Part shown: positions 26,247 through 36,722 of the stretch, piece after piece | How the letters are laid out: the number at the start of each line of letters is the position of its first letter | Position numbering within the stretch: the first letter of the stretch is position 1 | NCBI GenBank assembly: GCA_009869945.1 | Contig: WIXG01000147.1 | Span: 112,261-176,260 of the forward strand | Direction of reading: 5' to 3' | From: Mesaphorura yosii | Lineage: Eukaryota; Arthropoda; Collembola; Poduromorpha; Tullbergiidae | Length of the DNA: 64,000 bases | The notes under the pieces: generated by a model | Database searches by the model: none | What the model saw: the letters and a program-made list of their open reading frames with translations, nothing else | What the model was told of the DNA's origin: nothing | Translations under genes and position numbers: made by a program

Positions 26247-26744
26247 CTATGCTCTTTTCTCAGGACTCATACTGCCCCTTGCTTGTCCAGTTGCGCTCGA
26301 AGTTTTCTCCGGTGGTGGTGGCAGCGTATTTTCAACAATCGCCAATATTTCGTCAATCTGCTCCTCGGTCAGTCTTTCTTCACTCTCCTCAACAATCGCC
26401 TGAATATCAAGAGGTTTGACCGGCCTTGTGTTCAGAATGCACAGCTTCTCCGGTTTTGTCAACTTGTACGGTTCAAGTCTTCGAACAAACTCGGCAATCG
26501 CCTCGACTGACTGCGCGGTGCATGGAGACGACTGGAAGAACTGGAGGGTTTCGTAGATTAGCGTGGGCATGTTCGTGTTCGGTTTTGGCAGGTACGTGTC
26601 GGGGTGTTTTGGCAGTTTCCATTCGATAGGCGTCGCCTGCCCACTCTCCTTCAGGTCCTTCATGAACTGGTATACCTCGTAATTACTCAGGTATCCGACA
26701 AATCGATTGTTCTTATCGATGACTTCCTCTTGCGGTTCGTCCAT
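26247..26744 (-). CDS. CRCP: RNA polymerase III subunit RPC9 (CRCP)
   Basis: One coding exon of 165 residues from the ATG at 26744. The frame stays open upstream to an acceptor (TTTCAG) near 26802, but the first ATG in it is this one. RPC9 pairs with RPC8 in the Pol III stalk, which helps initiation. Diagnostic features are YLSNYEVYQFMKDLK near the N terminus, the helical block ending in KPEKLCILNTRP, and IVEESEERLTEEQIDEIL near the C terminus, all characteristic of the Rpb4/RPC9 fold. The human protein is 148 residues; here there is a short N-terminal extension and a Ser/Pro tail. A 5' untranslated exon probably ends at a GTAAAG donor near 26878. The gene is convergent with CCDC174. Confidence 0.93.
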   Translation of the reverse strand: MDEPQEEVIDKNNRFVGYLSNYEVYQFMKDLKESGQATPIEWKLPKHPDTYLPKPNTNMPTLIYETLQFFQSSPCTAQSVEAIAEFVRRLEPYKLTKPEKLCILNTRPVKPLDIQAIVEESEERLTEEQIDEILAIVENTLPPPPEKTSSATGQARGSMSPEKRA

Positions 26745-26929
26745 TCTGAATTCTGGGATTGATGGTGTGTGAGTTGACGCCAATTGGAATTGGAATCTCT
26801 GAAATATTAGTAGAAACGTGGTTCAGAGAAGATTGTCCACCACCATTGTCACTACTCATTAGTACAAGGAACTTTACCTGGTCTGATCAGCTGAAACGAT
26901 GTGATTCTTCTCCCTGAATTAGCGAACGA

Positions 26930-28955
26930 TTAATTAAGCCAGATTTGACACAAACTCCTTCCGATGTTTGTAAATGCATGTGAACGTGAATCTGTACATG
27001 TTGCGCGCGATGACTGGTAAGAGCACATATTCCATCTGCCAGTAAAATCTCACTTCACCGCTGGCTTCTCAGCTAGACCAGTACCCGACAATTTTATCCT
27101 TTCCTTTTTCAGTAGGCACTGCACCTCTGTATTGTACCACTGCAAAAAAGCTGGAAACTGGATTTGTACCTCTACTATGAAAAGTCAACGGACTCATGAA
27201 TTCGCTGACTATGAATGCGGCATCTCATTCATTTGTGCTCGCAGTGCATCTTGCACGATGGTAAACAATTTACACCTCAGCACGAACAATGTACTCGGCA
27301 CGGCATGCAGGCGAGAATTATTGACATAAGATAAAAACTCGTCGAATGAGTTTTATTTAGCTTAAGCGAGTGAATAGAGATACTGTGAATCAGCATTCTG
27401 TAAAATAAAGGCCATATTGAGGCCAGGCCAAAGGCTAACCAGTAACACTTCCCATTAATATCGAGCAAGGTTCGTCTCGTCGTCAGTGTCTGGCTTGGGA
27501 TCACAAGAATTTGACTCTAATCTAGGAACTTCGATGGAGCGAAGGCGGTAACTACTAATTACAATTACATCACTCCAACACACATCAATCAGATCGTGTA
27601 TCCTCTTGCGTAATTTTTAACATAACCGCTGTGTGCGTATGAATACGTACGAGCAGGCGATTGCATTATTACTTTCTAATTCACTAATGCGAATTAATGC
27701 GGACGCGAATATAACATAAGCATTGTTTTTGTCTTTTGCAGTTCACAGGTCAGGTGCACTGCAATGGTACCGATGTTGCAATTTATCGATCACTGAAGTA
27801 TACTAACTATACTCGTTAAATGGGAAAGAGTATGGTCGATAGAGTGACATTTACACAGCTCCTGTTAAGAAGACTAAAACTGGTGGAGGCTGCTGCCAAC
27901 AGTTAACAAATCTCCAATCTTAGCAACTGTAGCCTGTAACATCTTCGACACTTGTCAGCTGGGTGAGTTGGTGAACTCGTCAACGTCAAGTGACCACTGC
28001 ACTTCATTGAGATTCGCCGGTCGGTGTGTGAGGCCGTAAAATCAGGAATTCGAGATCGTTGAGACATACAGGTGATTGATATTAATTAATTTTAACGATC
28101 TGTGCCACTACTTTTGCTAAATACAAAAACCTGCATCGAATCAGTAGTTGTAGTTGTAGGCGGTAGACGCCAGTAGCATCTCACTAATGTTTGCCAAGTC
28201 TAAAGTCCAAGCCATAATCCAGTTAGTTGGGAATTTTGATGACTTCATTATTAAATATGTGACCTCCTTGGAGGAATCTAATCGTAAGCACAAGAGCGAG
28301 CTTTAATAATTATAAGCTAAGGTATTTCATGCGTGCTCAGTTAAAGCAGAAGACTTTGAGAGCGAACATGAAAAGAATTCTTTGTTTAATATTGGAGGAC
28401 GCACGTCAGCGCACTTTAGAATTGGCTGAAGCGTGCATCAGAGCGAGATGATTAATTTTATACCTCCATCAGTAATCAGTCCTCTCGTAATCGTAGGCAG
28501 AGTACGAGCAGCCGTAGTAGCACAGATTTGCTACTGAGAGTCTCGGAAGAGGCCTCAGGTCTGAGGTCATGAGTCAGGAATCAAAGGCAATTCATAGATT
28601 CCTGAGCTGCACGTTCGCTATGACTCTTGAGTTCTGTTATCTGGCTTGCATGTGCCTTTTTATATGTAAATTTAATTAACGATGACTTGGCATTTGACAT
28701 CAATTCGATGGCGTGATCACATCCATCTAGCATGCTCACTTCAGCGTGGACTTGATAAGAAATTTAAGAAATGGAGACAACGCTAATGATTTTGGTCTTG
28801 AACCATTTTCAAGGAGCAAGACTATTGCTCATGCCTCAGCCTAGCTGTAGACTGACTTCAACTCTTCTTGACTCCAGTTCTCAGTGAGAGTTCATTTTTT
28901 CTGCAGAGCGCAACTCGTCTTCCGTGGACCGTGAACGACACACGACTGAAATAAG
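26930..28955. promoter_or_regulatory. Divergent intergenic region between CRCP (-) and the TLC gene (+)
   Basis: About 2 kb with no supported coding frame. It must hold the CRCP promoter at its left end and the promoter of the TLC-domain gene at its right end. I see no clear TATA box close to 28956. Confidence 0.4.
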
Positions 28956-29859
28956 ATGGACATGGACACGCTGATTTCTCCTTTGGGACTAACAGGACTC
29001 ACACCTCATTATGGAATCATTCTGACGGCTCTTTCGACGTTGATTTGTTTTGTGATGAGCTCCACACTCAAAAATAGCAGACTAGCTCCACCACAGGCGA
29101 GGAAGAATTCGTATGAACTCTGGTATTGGAGCAGTTACATAATTTCCTTCGTGCACGCGACTGTAGTTGGAATCACCTGTTTTGGCTGGTAAGAGACTTA
29201 TTTCTCGGGAGAGCTTGCCTGACGTGGGGAACTTACTAATGGAGATTCGTTTGTTTAGTGCTGTGTATGACAGAAGATTGCTATTCGAGATTGATCGCTT
29301 CAACAGTGTGTCATACTTGGCCATTTGCTTTTCAACGGGGTACTTCATCTACGACTTAATTGATGAGATTCAGCACCGACACGAAACGTCTGTGGGACAA
29401 TATGTGATTCACCATATTCTTGTACTTATCGTTCTTCTCCCGTGCATGCTGGCGCAGAGGTAAGGCAGAAGCAAAAATTTCTTTGGACCGAATTGACGGA
29501 TGAACTCCCGATACGGATTCTGAAATGCATTGTTTACTTCCAGATTTACTGGTGTCGCGAACACTGGACTCATAACGGAGTTTCACAACATGTTCCTGCA
29601 CTCGAGGATAATTCTAACCTTTTATGGATTTGATAAGGACAAGCTCCTGAAGAATTCTCTGGGCATCGCCAACCTGCTAACCTGCCTCGTATTTAGACTA
29701 ATCCTCTTCCCTTGGATTGCGTACATCGTTACCGTGAGCAGCATGTCAACACCAGTCGTAATAGTCTTCTACTTGGAATTAGTGTACATTTTCTTCTATA
29801 GTATCTACATTTTTCGCCTGTCACTGCGTACCGATTTTCCATTCATTAAAGCTTGCTGA
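28956..29859 (+). CDS. TLC-domain multi-pass membrane protein, TLCD1/TLCD2-like
   Basis: Three exons, 28956-29188, 29259-29459 and 29544-29859, join in frame to 249 residues. At least five hydrophobic segments are visible, beginning with one at about residues 20-37. The central part carries the TLC-fold pattern GYFIYDL, then VIHHILVL, then a helix with E-x-x-x-x-FLHSR, then FRLILFPW, and a C-terminal RTDF. This order and the spacing resemble TLCD1/TLCD2, proteins that limit long-chain polyunsaturated lipids in membranes and so affect fluidity. TLCD4 or another TLC member cannot be excluded. The HH pair in VIHHI is the conserved histidine region of the family. The start is the first ATG, followed directly by an MDMDTL N terminus. 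Confidence 0.8.
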
Positions 29860-30589
29860 TGTCATGCTTGGCTTTGCAACATTCGAGATTAGTGAGATTA
29901 TTTTGTTACAAGTTGTGAGTGTTGTAGTTGTTAAGTTTCTAATCTTAAAATCTGAATGATTGGAGAGAAGACCGAATTCTGCATTTATATCGAGTAGAGC
30001 CTAGCAATAGTTCGTACTTAAGTAAGGGTTGGTAATTCTGCAATTTCTACCTCAAGGAATGAAATGAACCTGTTTCTTTGCTCAATAATATGTAAAAAGA
30101 CGTAAGCAATATGCAATAATACAAGTGGAATTAAGTGAAGTCATGTTAAGGTTACCGAAACGGATTACCCCATTGGTGGCCGAAGAACTGCACAAGTCGG
30201 ATCTTTATGAGACGGTTATGAGAAAGTTAAAATTAATTAATCAGTTAATTAACTTACGATTACTTTGGAATTGTAGGAAAGAGGCTTATTTATTTCGGTT
30301 TATTGCTCTCAAGGTAAGATTATGTGATGCGAATAAAATCGTTTGGTTCATTCGACTAAAATTACACGTTCAAAACTGGGAATCTCATCAAGGACATTTT
30401 GACATTTCATACTTCGGATTCACACTATAAAATGTGCTAGTAAAATTACAAAATTGGAATGATTGATAATATTGGTGAGTACTTTGTACTTGGTACCGCT
30501 TACTTTATGAGACTTGGTACGAATTTCTGGACGCGGTCCAAATGCGTTAAGTTTGAAGAGACAAGATTCTTATTAAAGTGGACGGTTCC
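29860..30589. other. Convergent 3' region between the TLC gene and DYNLT1
   Basis: It holds the 3' untranslated regions of both genes. A plus frame at 30125-30430 is AT-rich and has no recognisable domain, so I do not call it. Confidence 0.4.
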
Positions 30590-31185
30590 TTAGATAGCGA
30601 GTCCAAATACCGATACGATACAGAAAAGGGATTTGTTCTCCCACCTAACGGTACAGCAGCCATCGGTAGTATTGTCCCAAAAGCATGAACTGGCAGTGTG
30701 AAGTCCAGCACCAGATTTCTGCATGATGGTGCAATTAACTGCAAGTTGAAAATGAAATTGGTTTATCTAGCACGATTCAGTAATTCAGCAAGCTAAAATT
30801 ATATAAATCCATACCAATATACTTAAATGGCTTCTGAAGGGCAGTTAAACCAGCAAGGCAGCCTTCAACTACTGAAGATGTCCATTGGGCAACTTTTGCG
30901 TTGGAATAAGTCTGACCACCAATTGTGTTTTCAACCGTATCTGAAAAATAAAGGCGATGATGACAAGTGTCCGTCATTCAAACTCTGATTTGCTTTTAAC
31001 CAATTTGCTGTTGCTTACCTTTTACAATAGCACTGACTTCATCAGCAATAAATTGAGTCTAGAAACAAAGGAAACAGATAAATTAAATTAGTAGCGAATC
31101 AGAAATATTAGCATTTCGAATATCGTAAATTAAATATTTTAAAATTAGTTCACATTCTTACCTCCTCATTGAATTCATCAGCCAT
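30590..31185 (-). CDS. DYNLT1: Dynein light chain Tctex-type 1
   Basis: Four minus-strand exons, 31162-31185, 31019-31058, 30815-30940 and 30590-30738, join to 112 residues, against 113 in human DYNLT1. The protein starts MADEFNEE. It carries the family core [16 protein letters not shown], then [11 protein letters not shown] and the C-terminal [14 protein letters not shown], and ends [13 protein letters not shown]1 dimers bind the dynein intermediate chain and link cargo to the motor. Every splice join keeps the frame, and each exon boundary has a good donor and acceptor. It lies head to head with SDHAF2 at 420 bp. Confidence 0.96.
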
Positions 31186-31605
31186 GATGGTGACTGATAA
31201 TGATAGCTGGCTAAACTGCGGGCACAGATATGATACGGTTATGTGTGTAATTATTCCTAAAAGGAATTTAGTTAAAGTTGGAAGAGAGATCCAACTTTCA
31301 CTTAAGAACTCGTACGCTGTTTTCCTTTACTGTTTATTTTCAACAACACGCAAGCAAAACCATAGCACGTGATCACGTGTGTAGAAATGTGAAGCTCTGT
31401 GCTTCTTCGGATTGAAAGTTAGCAGTCGAGGTGCTCAGTGATTCAGTGAATTTTGTTGTGTCCGAAGTTCGGTCACCAACGGAGATTTAGGTATACCACA
31501 GGTCAGAGTCAAGCAGAAGTTACAAAATTTGTATGCGTAAGACTGAATTCGAACGGTTCGGTTCGGCAGCTCATTAGCCACACAACACAACGGAACAGAG
31601 GGAAG
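31186..31605. promoter_or_regulatory. Shared divergent promoter of DYNLT1 (-) and SDHAF2 (+)
   Basis: Only 420 bp separate the two ATGs. A palindromic ATCACGTGT-type E-box (CACGTG) lies at about 31366-31378. No TATA box is evident. Confidence 0.5.
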
Positions 31606-32182
31606 ATGTCATTATTCAGCCGGGCTGCGGAAATCGGTTTCAAGATACACAGTATCAGAGGTAAACGATCGAGATATGATATAAATTATGTCATGGAGCT
31701 TCAAATAAACATGGTGCTCAACATAAATTCGTTCCTCCGTAGGATTTGCCTGGACTTTATCAAACCTATCAAAAAGCCGGAAACTTTCGTCAACACAGTC
31801 GTGGGGCGGAGAAGAGAAACCATCAAAGGAACCATTTATCCCAGCGTATCAGCCAAAGAATCAAGACGAATCTATTGAAACTGTCCGAGCTAGACTTCTC
31901 TACCAGTCCCGGAAACGTGGCATGCTGGAAAATGATTTGCTGTTGAGCACGTTTGCGGCTAAGTATTTGAATTCTATGAACGAAACTGAACTGAAAGAAT
32001 ACGATCATTTGATTAATTGCCCGTCCAATGATTGGGACATTTATTACTGGGCGACTGGAGTGAAGCCGCTTCCGTTGGAGTTTAACACGCCGGTTATGCA
32101 AAAGTTTATTGAACATGTTCACAACAAGAATCGCGAAGTAAGAATAAGACAGCCCGAGTTAGAGCCGACTCCTCGAGACTAG
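31606..32182 (+). CDS. SDHAF2: Succinate dehydrogenase assembly factor 2
   Basis: Two exons, 31606-31660 and 31743-32182, give 164 residues. The first 45 or so residues are basic and Ser-rich without acidic residues, as expected of a mitochondrial targeting sequence. The conserved body includes [20 protein letters not shown], then FAAKYLNSM, and [15 protein letters not shown]2 helps attach FAD to the flavoprotein subunit of succinate dehydrogenase in the matrix. The stop is TAG at 32180-32182. Two bases later a GTAAGT donor begins, and an AATAAA lies at 32204-32209. The next gene starts within 140 bp on the same strand, which raises the question of a shared transcript. Confidence 0.95.
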
Positions 32183-32203
32183 GAGTAAGTAAAATCTTGC
32201 GTC

Positions 32204-32209
32204 AATAAA
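32204..32209 (+). terminator. Polyadenylation signal after SDHAF2, inside the SDHAF2-IRAK1BP1 spacer
   Basis: The AATAAA lies 22 bp after the SDHAF2 stop and within the possible 79-nt intron 32185-32263. Confidence 0.6.
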
Positions 32210-32319
32210 TTGCATTCTGCATCCTTTCACTAATTCCATGAATCTTTTAAATTTGCTTTGCAGTTTGGACCTCAATCCCAACCCATTAGATTATCAAACA
32301 ATAGGCATTAATCCACGCC

Positions 32320-33358
32320 ATGCACACATCCCACACTCGACGCTACATCACGGAAAACCAACTCCCCGTACCCAATCCGTCGACAAGAGTAAATTCAAGC
32401 GGTCAACCTCCCCACGGCTCATTTCTCACGCAAGAATACTTCAAAGGCAATATTACGAACCCTCTCCCATTACCGACCGATCCTCCTGGAGTCTATTCTG
32501 TACTCATTAGCGAACGTGATTTAACGGTATCGAAGAAGGAATTTGTCAAGGTCACTGGAACTAGCGAAATAGAGGTTGAACCAGACCGAGTTAACTTTGT
32601 GATACAGATTAAAAGTATTAAGCCAGACATTCGGGATGCCCGGACATCGATAAAGAAAAGGGAAGACTACATTGTGAACGTTCTCAAAAAGCATTGCATA
32701 CCCGAATCAAGTTATAAGACGATAGAATTAGTCGAGAAAATTCAACGTCTGGACGAAGACAACAATGTGCCCAACTTGACAGCAGAGCAAGCGAAGGGAG
32801 CCGAGGAAGTTACGGCTTCCAACACCAAAATTCCCGTTCAACAAGCCAATGCATATAAACTGGCGAAGGAAATCAATGTGAACACCGATAATTTGATGAA
32901 ATACCTGCAAATCTTTTCTTTGTGCACTGAGAAACTGGATGAGCAAGTTGTCATTAGTCAGCCTATTGTTAAGTTCAGCCAAACGTTACTTCAAAGAAGC
33001 ATGTAAGTATGTTCACTGAATTTCTAGACGAGTACATGCTGTTCGTACAGTCAGTGCAATGTTTTCTTCTACTTCCAGGCAGCAGGCGCTTCGACAGGCC
33101 ATGGCGAGTTCCCAAGCAAAAGCAAGAGAATTGGTCGGAAGCTACAAGCATCAAGACGCTGCTGGCGTCACACACTTAGCCCTTGGACCATTGATATACT
33201 CATACGAAGACTCGCTCCTAGTACAGAAAATGAAGGAATATGAAACCACGGCATCACTCTTTGAAACCTTCAAATGGAAACAGTTCAACCAAAGAATTTC
33301 GTGTCAAATTACATCTGCATTTGAAATTGTACATACAAAACCCAAGAAATGCATTTAA
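32320..33358 (+). CDS. IRAK1BP1: IRAK1-binding protein 1 homolog (SIMPL/DUF541 domain)
   Basis: Two exons, 32320-33002 and 33079-33358, join in frame to 320 residues. The first ATG after the acceptor at 32262-32263 is 32320, chosen as start; an N-terminal Pro/Ser-rich stretch of about 85 residues precedes the domain. The DUF541/SIMPL domain begins with a VTGTSEIEVEPDRVNF motif, as in bacterial and animal family members, and contains the helix ARTSIKKREDYIVNVLK. The second exon continues with QALRQAMASSQAKARELV. The human protein (about 260 residues) affects NF-kB signalling through IRAK1. An acidic insertion near DEDNNVPNL and AEQAKGAEE replaces a loop. The 5' end lies only 54 bp after SDHAF2's AATAAA. 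Confidence 0.85.
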
Positions 33359-33722
33359 ACCCATTGTTATAGCCTACTACATAAACAAAGGACGGATTCA
33401 CAAGTTTTCTGTTTATTGTATCAAAATGCTCATAAAATGTGGTTCAATCGAAATGAATTAAAATTGGTAGCCCACATTTTTATAAACAACTCATAAACCT
33501 AGTTCCTCGACTTTCGGCACAATATTTATAAGCTTACACATTGCATTTATTAAAACGTAAAACCTTAGCTGCTCAATGGTTCCGTATAAAACATATAAAA
33601 ATTAAAATTAACCTAAGAACTTAAATCTTCACAAAATCCAGAAAGTAACATATCTAGCAGCGCTTAAATATGGTATTGCTGATAGTTTACAGCTCAGCGC
33701 GAGCACATTACCCTTAATCTAC
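33359..33722. other. Convergent 3' region between IRAK1BP1 and SPSB3
   Basis: This AT-rich stretch is about 360 bp. The SPSB3 polyadenylation signal (TTTATT on plus) is at 33546-33551. I see no coding potential. Confidence 0.5.
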
Positions 33723-36722
33723 TTAATCAATTGGAGTGATTGATGCTGAGCGCAAACGAATGCGTTTGCTATCACGCGACTCTGAGTCGGATGAGCCTGG
33801 GGACACGTCCCCGTCAGTATTGCCATTAGATTGAGATTCTGGAATTGCTGAGCTTGTGCTAGGAACCGCCGAGTTGCCACTGCCGCTAGGTCCAGTTGCC
33901 TCCCCTTCGCCCGCCTCCACAGAAGGAAGCACCTTCTTGCGTCTCCAGATCTTGATTGGATTTGGGGGCCTAGAAGCACTTTGTTGCTGTTGATCTTGCT
34001 CCAACTGGTTCTCCTTGTCTGCCGCCATCAGCAACGCGAACAGCGGGTCGATGTGCTTGCCACCTGAGATCCACCAAAACAGCTTCTTCACCTGCGTCTT
34101 CAAACCCGGCGGGAGATGCTCGCAGTTGGCGATGGAAGTGTTTGCAGGAAGCGACTTCGCCAAAGAGAGCAATGCTTGAAGCTGGAGTGTTGGCGCAAAG
34201 GAACGGCAGTAAGTCAGATTCATTCCGGAACGAGCAGATGTGCTGGATATCATTGCGTACAAAGTCTTGTTCTGGAGTCCAGTAAATGCTATGCCTGCAA
34301 ATTGATGTGCCAGTAGTAAATACGCATCGCATAATCGCTTCGTAGTGTCATAGGTCATTGGACTACTTACCACATGGCCTGCGATTAATGTAGTACTCCA
34401 GCGTTCCAGCCCACAGATCCACATGTACTCCGATGTACGAGCCCTGACTGAATGGACTCGAGTAGTGACGCACTTGACCACCATGGTGCAGATCACCCGA
34501 ATACGACAGACCCCAAGATTCCTTATCGTACCCCAGGAAATGCACGAAACTGTGAGAAAACTGTTGCAGGTTGACTTTGTCCGTTCCAACTCCAATCATC
34601 TGCGAGTTCAACAAAACAAAGAAACATTATATAATTACAACAAACTGTAAACACCGGATGGAAGTTTCAATTTCCCTTTTGCCTATGATCGTATATTGTG
34701 CGAACCATGAGTCATGACCATTATTTGAGCCGCGCCGTGGGAAAACAGGAACAATTAAGTGGCTATTAAGATGTCTGTATTCTTGCGTGGAATGCACAAC
34801 ATTTTAATGCTTGCCATTAATATCTACATGCTTGTATTTTTTATACGAGCAGAAGCAAGCCCGATTTATAATAGCATTTCGTATTCTGTCGTAAGTTTAA
34901 CTGGACATGAAAGTGTCTAGTGTCATGGAAGATGGAACGAACTCCATACTTGCATACTGCGTGTATTTCGCCTTCAATACGTAAGATAATGATGATGTCA
35001 TTGCGATTCGATCAGTACGAACGTACAAAAGTTGTCTGCGGGTTCTGGGAAATAATTTCTGTGACTCAAAACAGTTCCTCAGAAATCAAAAGAGCAATGT
35101 GCGAATTTCTTTAATTCATTTTCATTACGAATCGCGACTCCGGATCGTCTTCCTTACCGCACTGCCGTGTTATTCGCATCATCTTTATCCTATCTCAAAT
35201 GTGATGTTTTCATTTCAATCCTAATCTATTGCGAATTTGCGACAAAAGCGGCGACTCAACTGTACACTCTGCACTTTAGTCGGATAAAGATAATAAATAA
35301 CATGTTGACCTTTATCTAGGTTAAGCTCTACCTCTGCGTGTCTTGCAGTCTCGTACACAAATATTACGCATTCATATTTCATTCGTTGAACCAGGAAACT
35401 TGAAGTTAATCTTTGTGTGATAAATTCCCTCAATTCTGAATTGCCAAATGCCGTGCTGGAAAACTTCTCAAGAATGGGCAATTACGAGAAGCGCACACGT
35501 CTCGCTTATCTCGGAGACTTGGAGCTGAGCTTCGCAGTAAACACAAGAATGCATTGCACTTGAAGGTGCTTCAATGTCATCAGAGCTCCTGGCTCACAAA
35601 CAAGATTGACAGCGAGAGTGATTCGCTTCGTGATGCGGTTGAGTAGAGCGCAAACATGATGCGTCATTTTTTATCGTGACAGCCAATAGCCTATGCCGCC
35701 GCTGTACCTGACTTTTAATTACTACTACGTAAATTACCCTCAAACCAAGTTCAATTTACTCAAAAATAACAAAAGCATGAGATTAAAGTGTAAAATAATA
35801 ATGAGTTGCAATTCGCATCTGTGAATTCTATATGATTACGTGGAGTACAGTGCAGTGCACCTGAGAATTGAATGTTGAGAATATGATCTTGAACCTGAGA
35901 AGACAAGGTGAAAGGCACGCATGGTATACTTGCAATCAATCATGCAAGCCAACAAGGCAAAGCACTGTGCACTGATGGCGCAACTGCATTTAGTATGCAT
36001 TTTAATCAGCGGTTGCGCAATTTGTTTATTTGATGCAATCTTGCTCCACGGGGAGGCAATTTGCCTCACGAGAAGTAAAGCAAGCGTTGGAGCGAGTTGG
36101 TGTTCCTTACCATATCAGTTCCATAGACTTCAGTGTTCATCAGAATCTCGAAGAAATGATGCTTCCCAAGCTCCAGGGGCTTTGAGCCTCGAACTGCTCC
36201 AGTGCCAACACTGAATCCAGGATTGAACAATATGTTTCGGTTTTGCTCAGCAAATATGCTGGTCGTGGGAAGTACATTGGTTTTGTCCCAACTCCATTCG
36301 AAATCTGTTAAACGCAAGATCGAACAGAGTGAATAGTATCAGGTGGAAATCCAGTTCTCGTTATGTCGATCCTGTGACAAATTCAACTTACAATCTTCGT
36401 GTTTACACTCTTCACATTGAAGTCTTTTGTTGTTTTCATCTATTCCAGTCCTCCTGGCATTTATTTGAGTCATTCTGCTCGCTCTGGTGTCGACAGTCCC
36501 GGAGCCGCTGCCAGGATAATTCTGGTATTTGTACTGACCAAACTGGGAGTATTGTCGACGGGCAGGTGGGATCGGTGCCCCGGAATCACGCTCCCGTGCT
36601 TGGTAGCTTGAGCTTGTCCAGCTTGCTATTGGTGCTGTTGAGTCACGCTTGTCGTCAGCATTGCCGGTTGGAGATTCTGTGACCGTTGGCATCACCTTCG
36701 CGCAAAAGCAGTTCCGGTACAT
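33723..36722 (-). CDS. SPSB3: SPRY-domain SOCS-box protein 3 homolog
   Basis: Four minus-strand exons, 36392-36722, 36111-36304, 34371-34599 and 33723-34294, join in frame to 441 residues. Residues 1-105 are a disordered N terminus that ends in a Cys-rich LQCEECKHEDY segment. The SPRY domain starts at FEWSWDK and shows GTGAVRGSK, VYGTDMMIGVG, DKESWGLSYSGDLHHGG and SYIGVHVDLWAGTLEYYINR, matching SPSB3 rather than SPSB1/2/4. Downstream is the degenerate SOCS-box-like LPPGLKTQVKKLFWW. The C-terminal tail is Gln- and Ser-rich and ends with a basic patch (SKRIRLRS). SPSB proteins act as substrate adaptors for cullin-RING ubiquitin ligases. The human protein has 355 residues, so both ends are extended here. 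Confidence 0.92.
34600..36110. other. SPSB3 intron 2
   Basis: A 1.5-kb intron bounded on the minus strand by GTAAGG and CTCGCAG. No internal gene is seen. Confidence 0.75.

Noticed and set aside
30125-30430. Plus-strand frame of 101 residues between TLC gene and DYNLT1
   Set aside because: It is AT-rich, starts at a non-ATG codon and resembles no family; more likely 3' untranslated sequence of the TLC gene.
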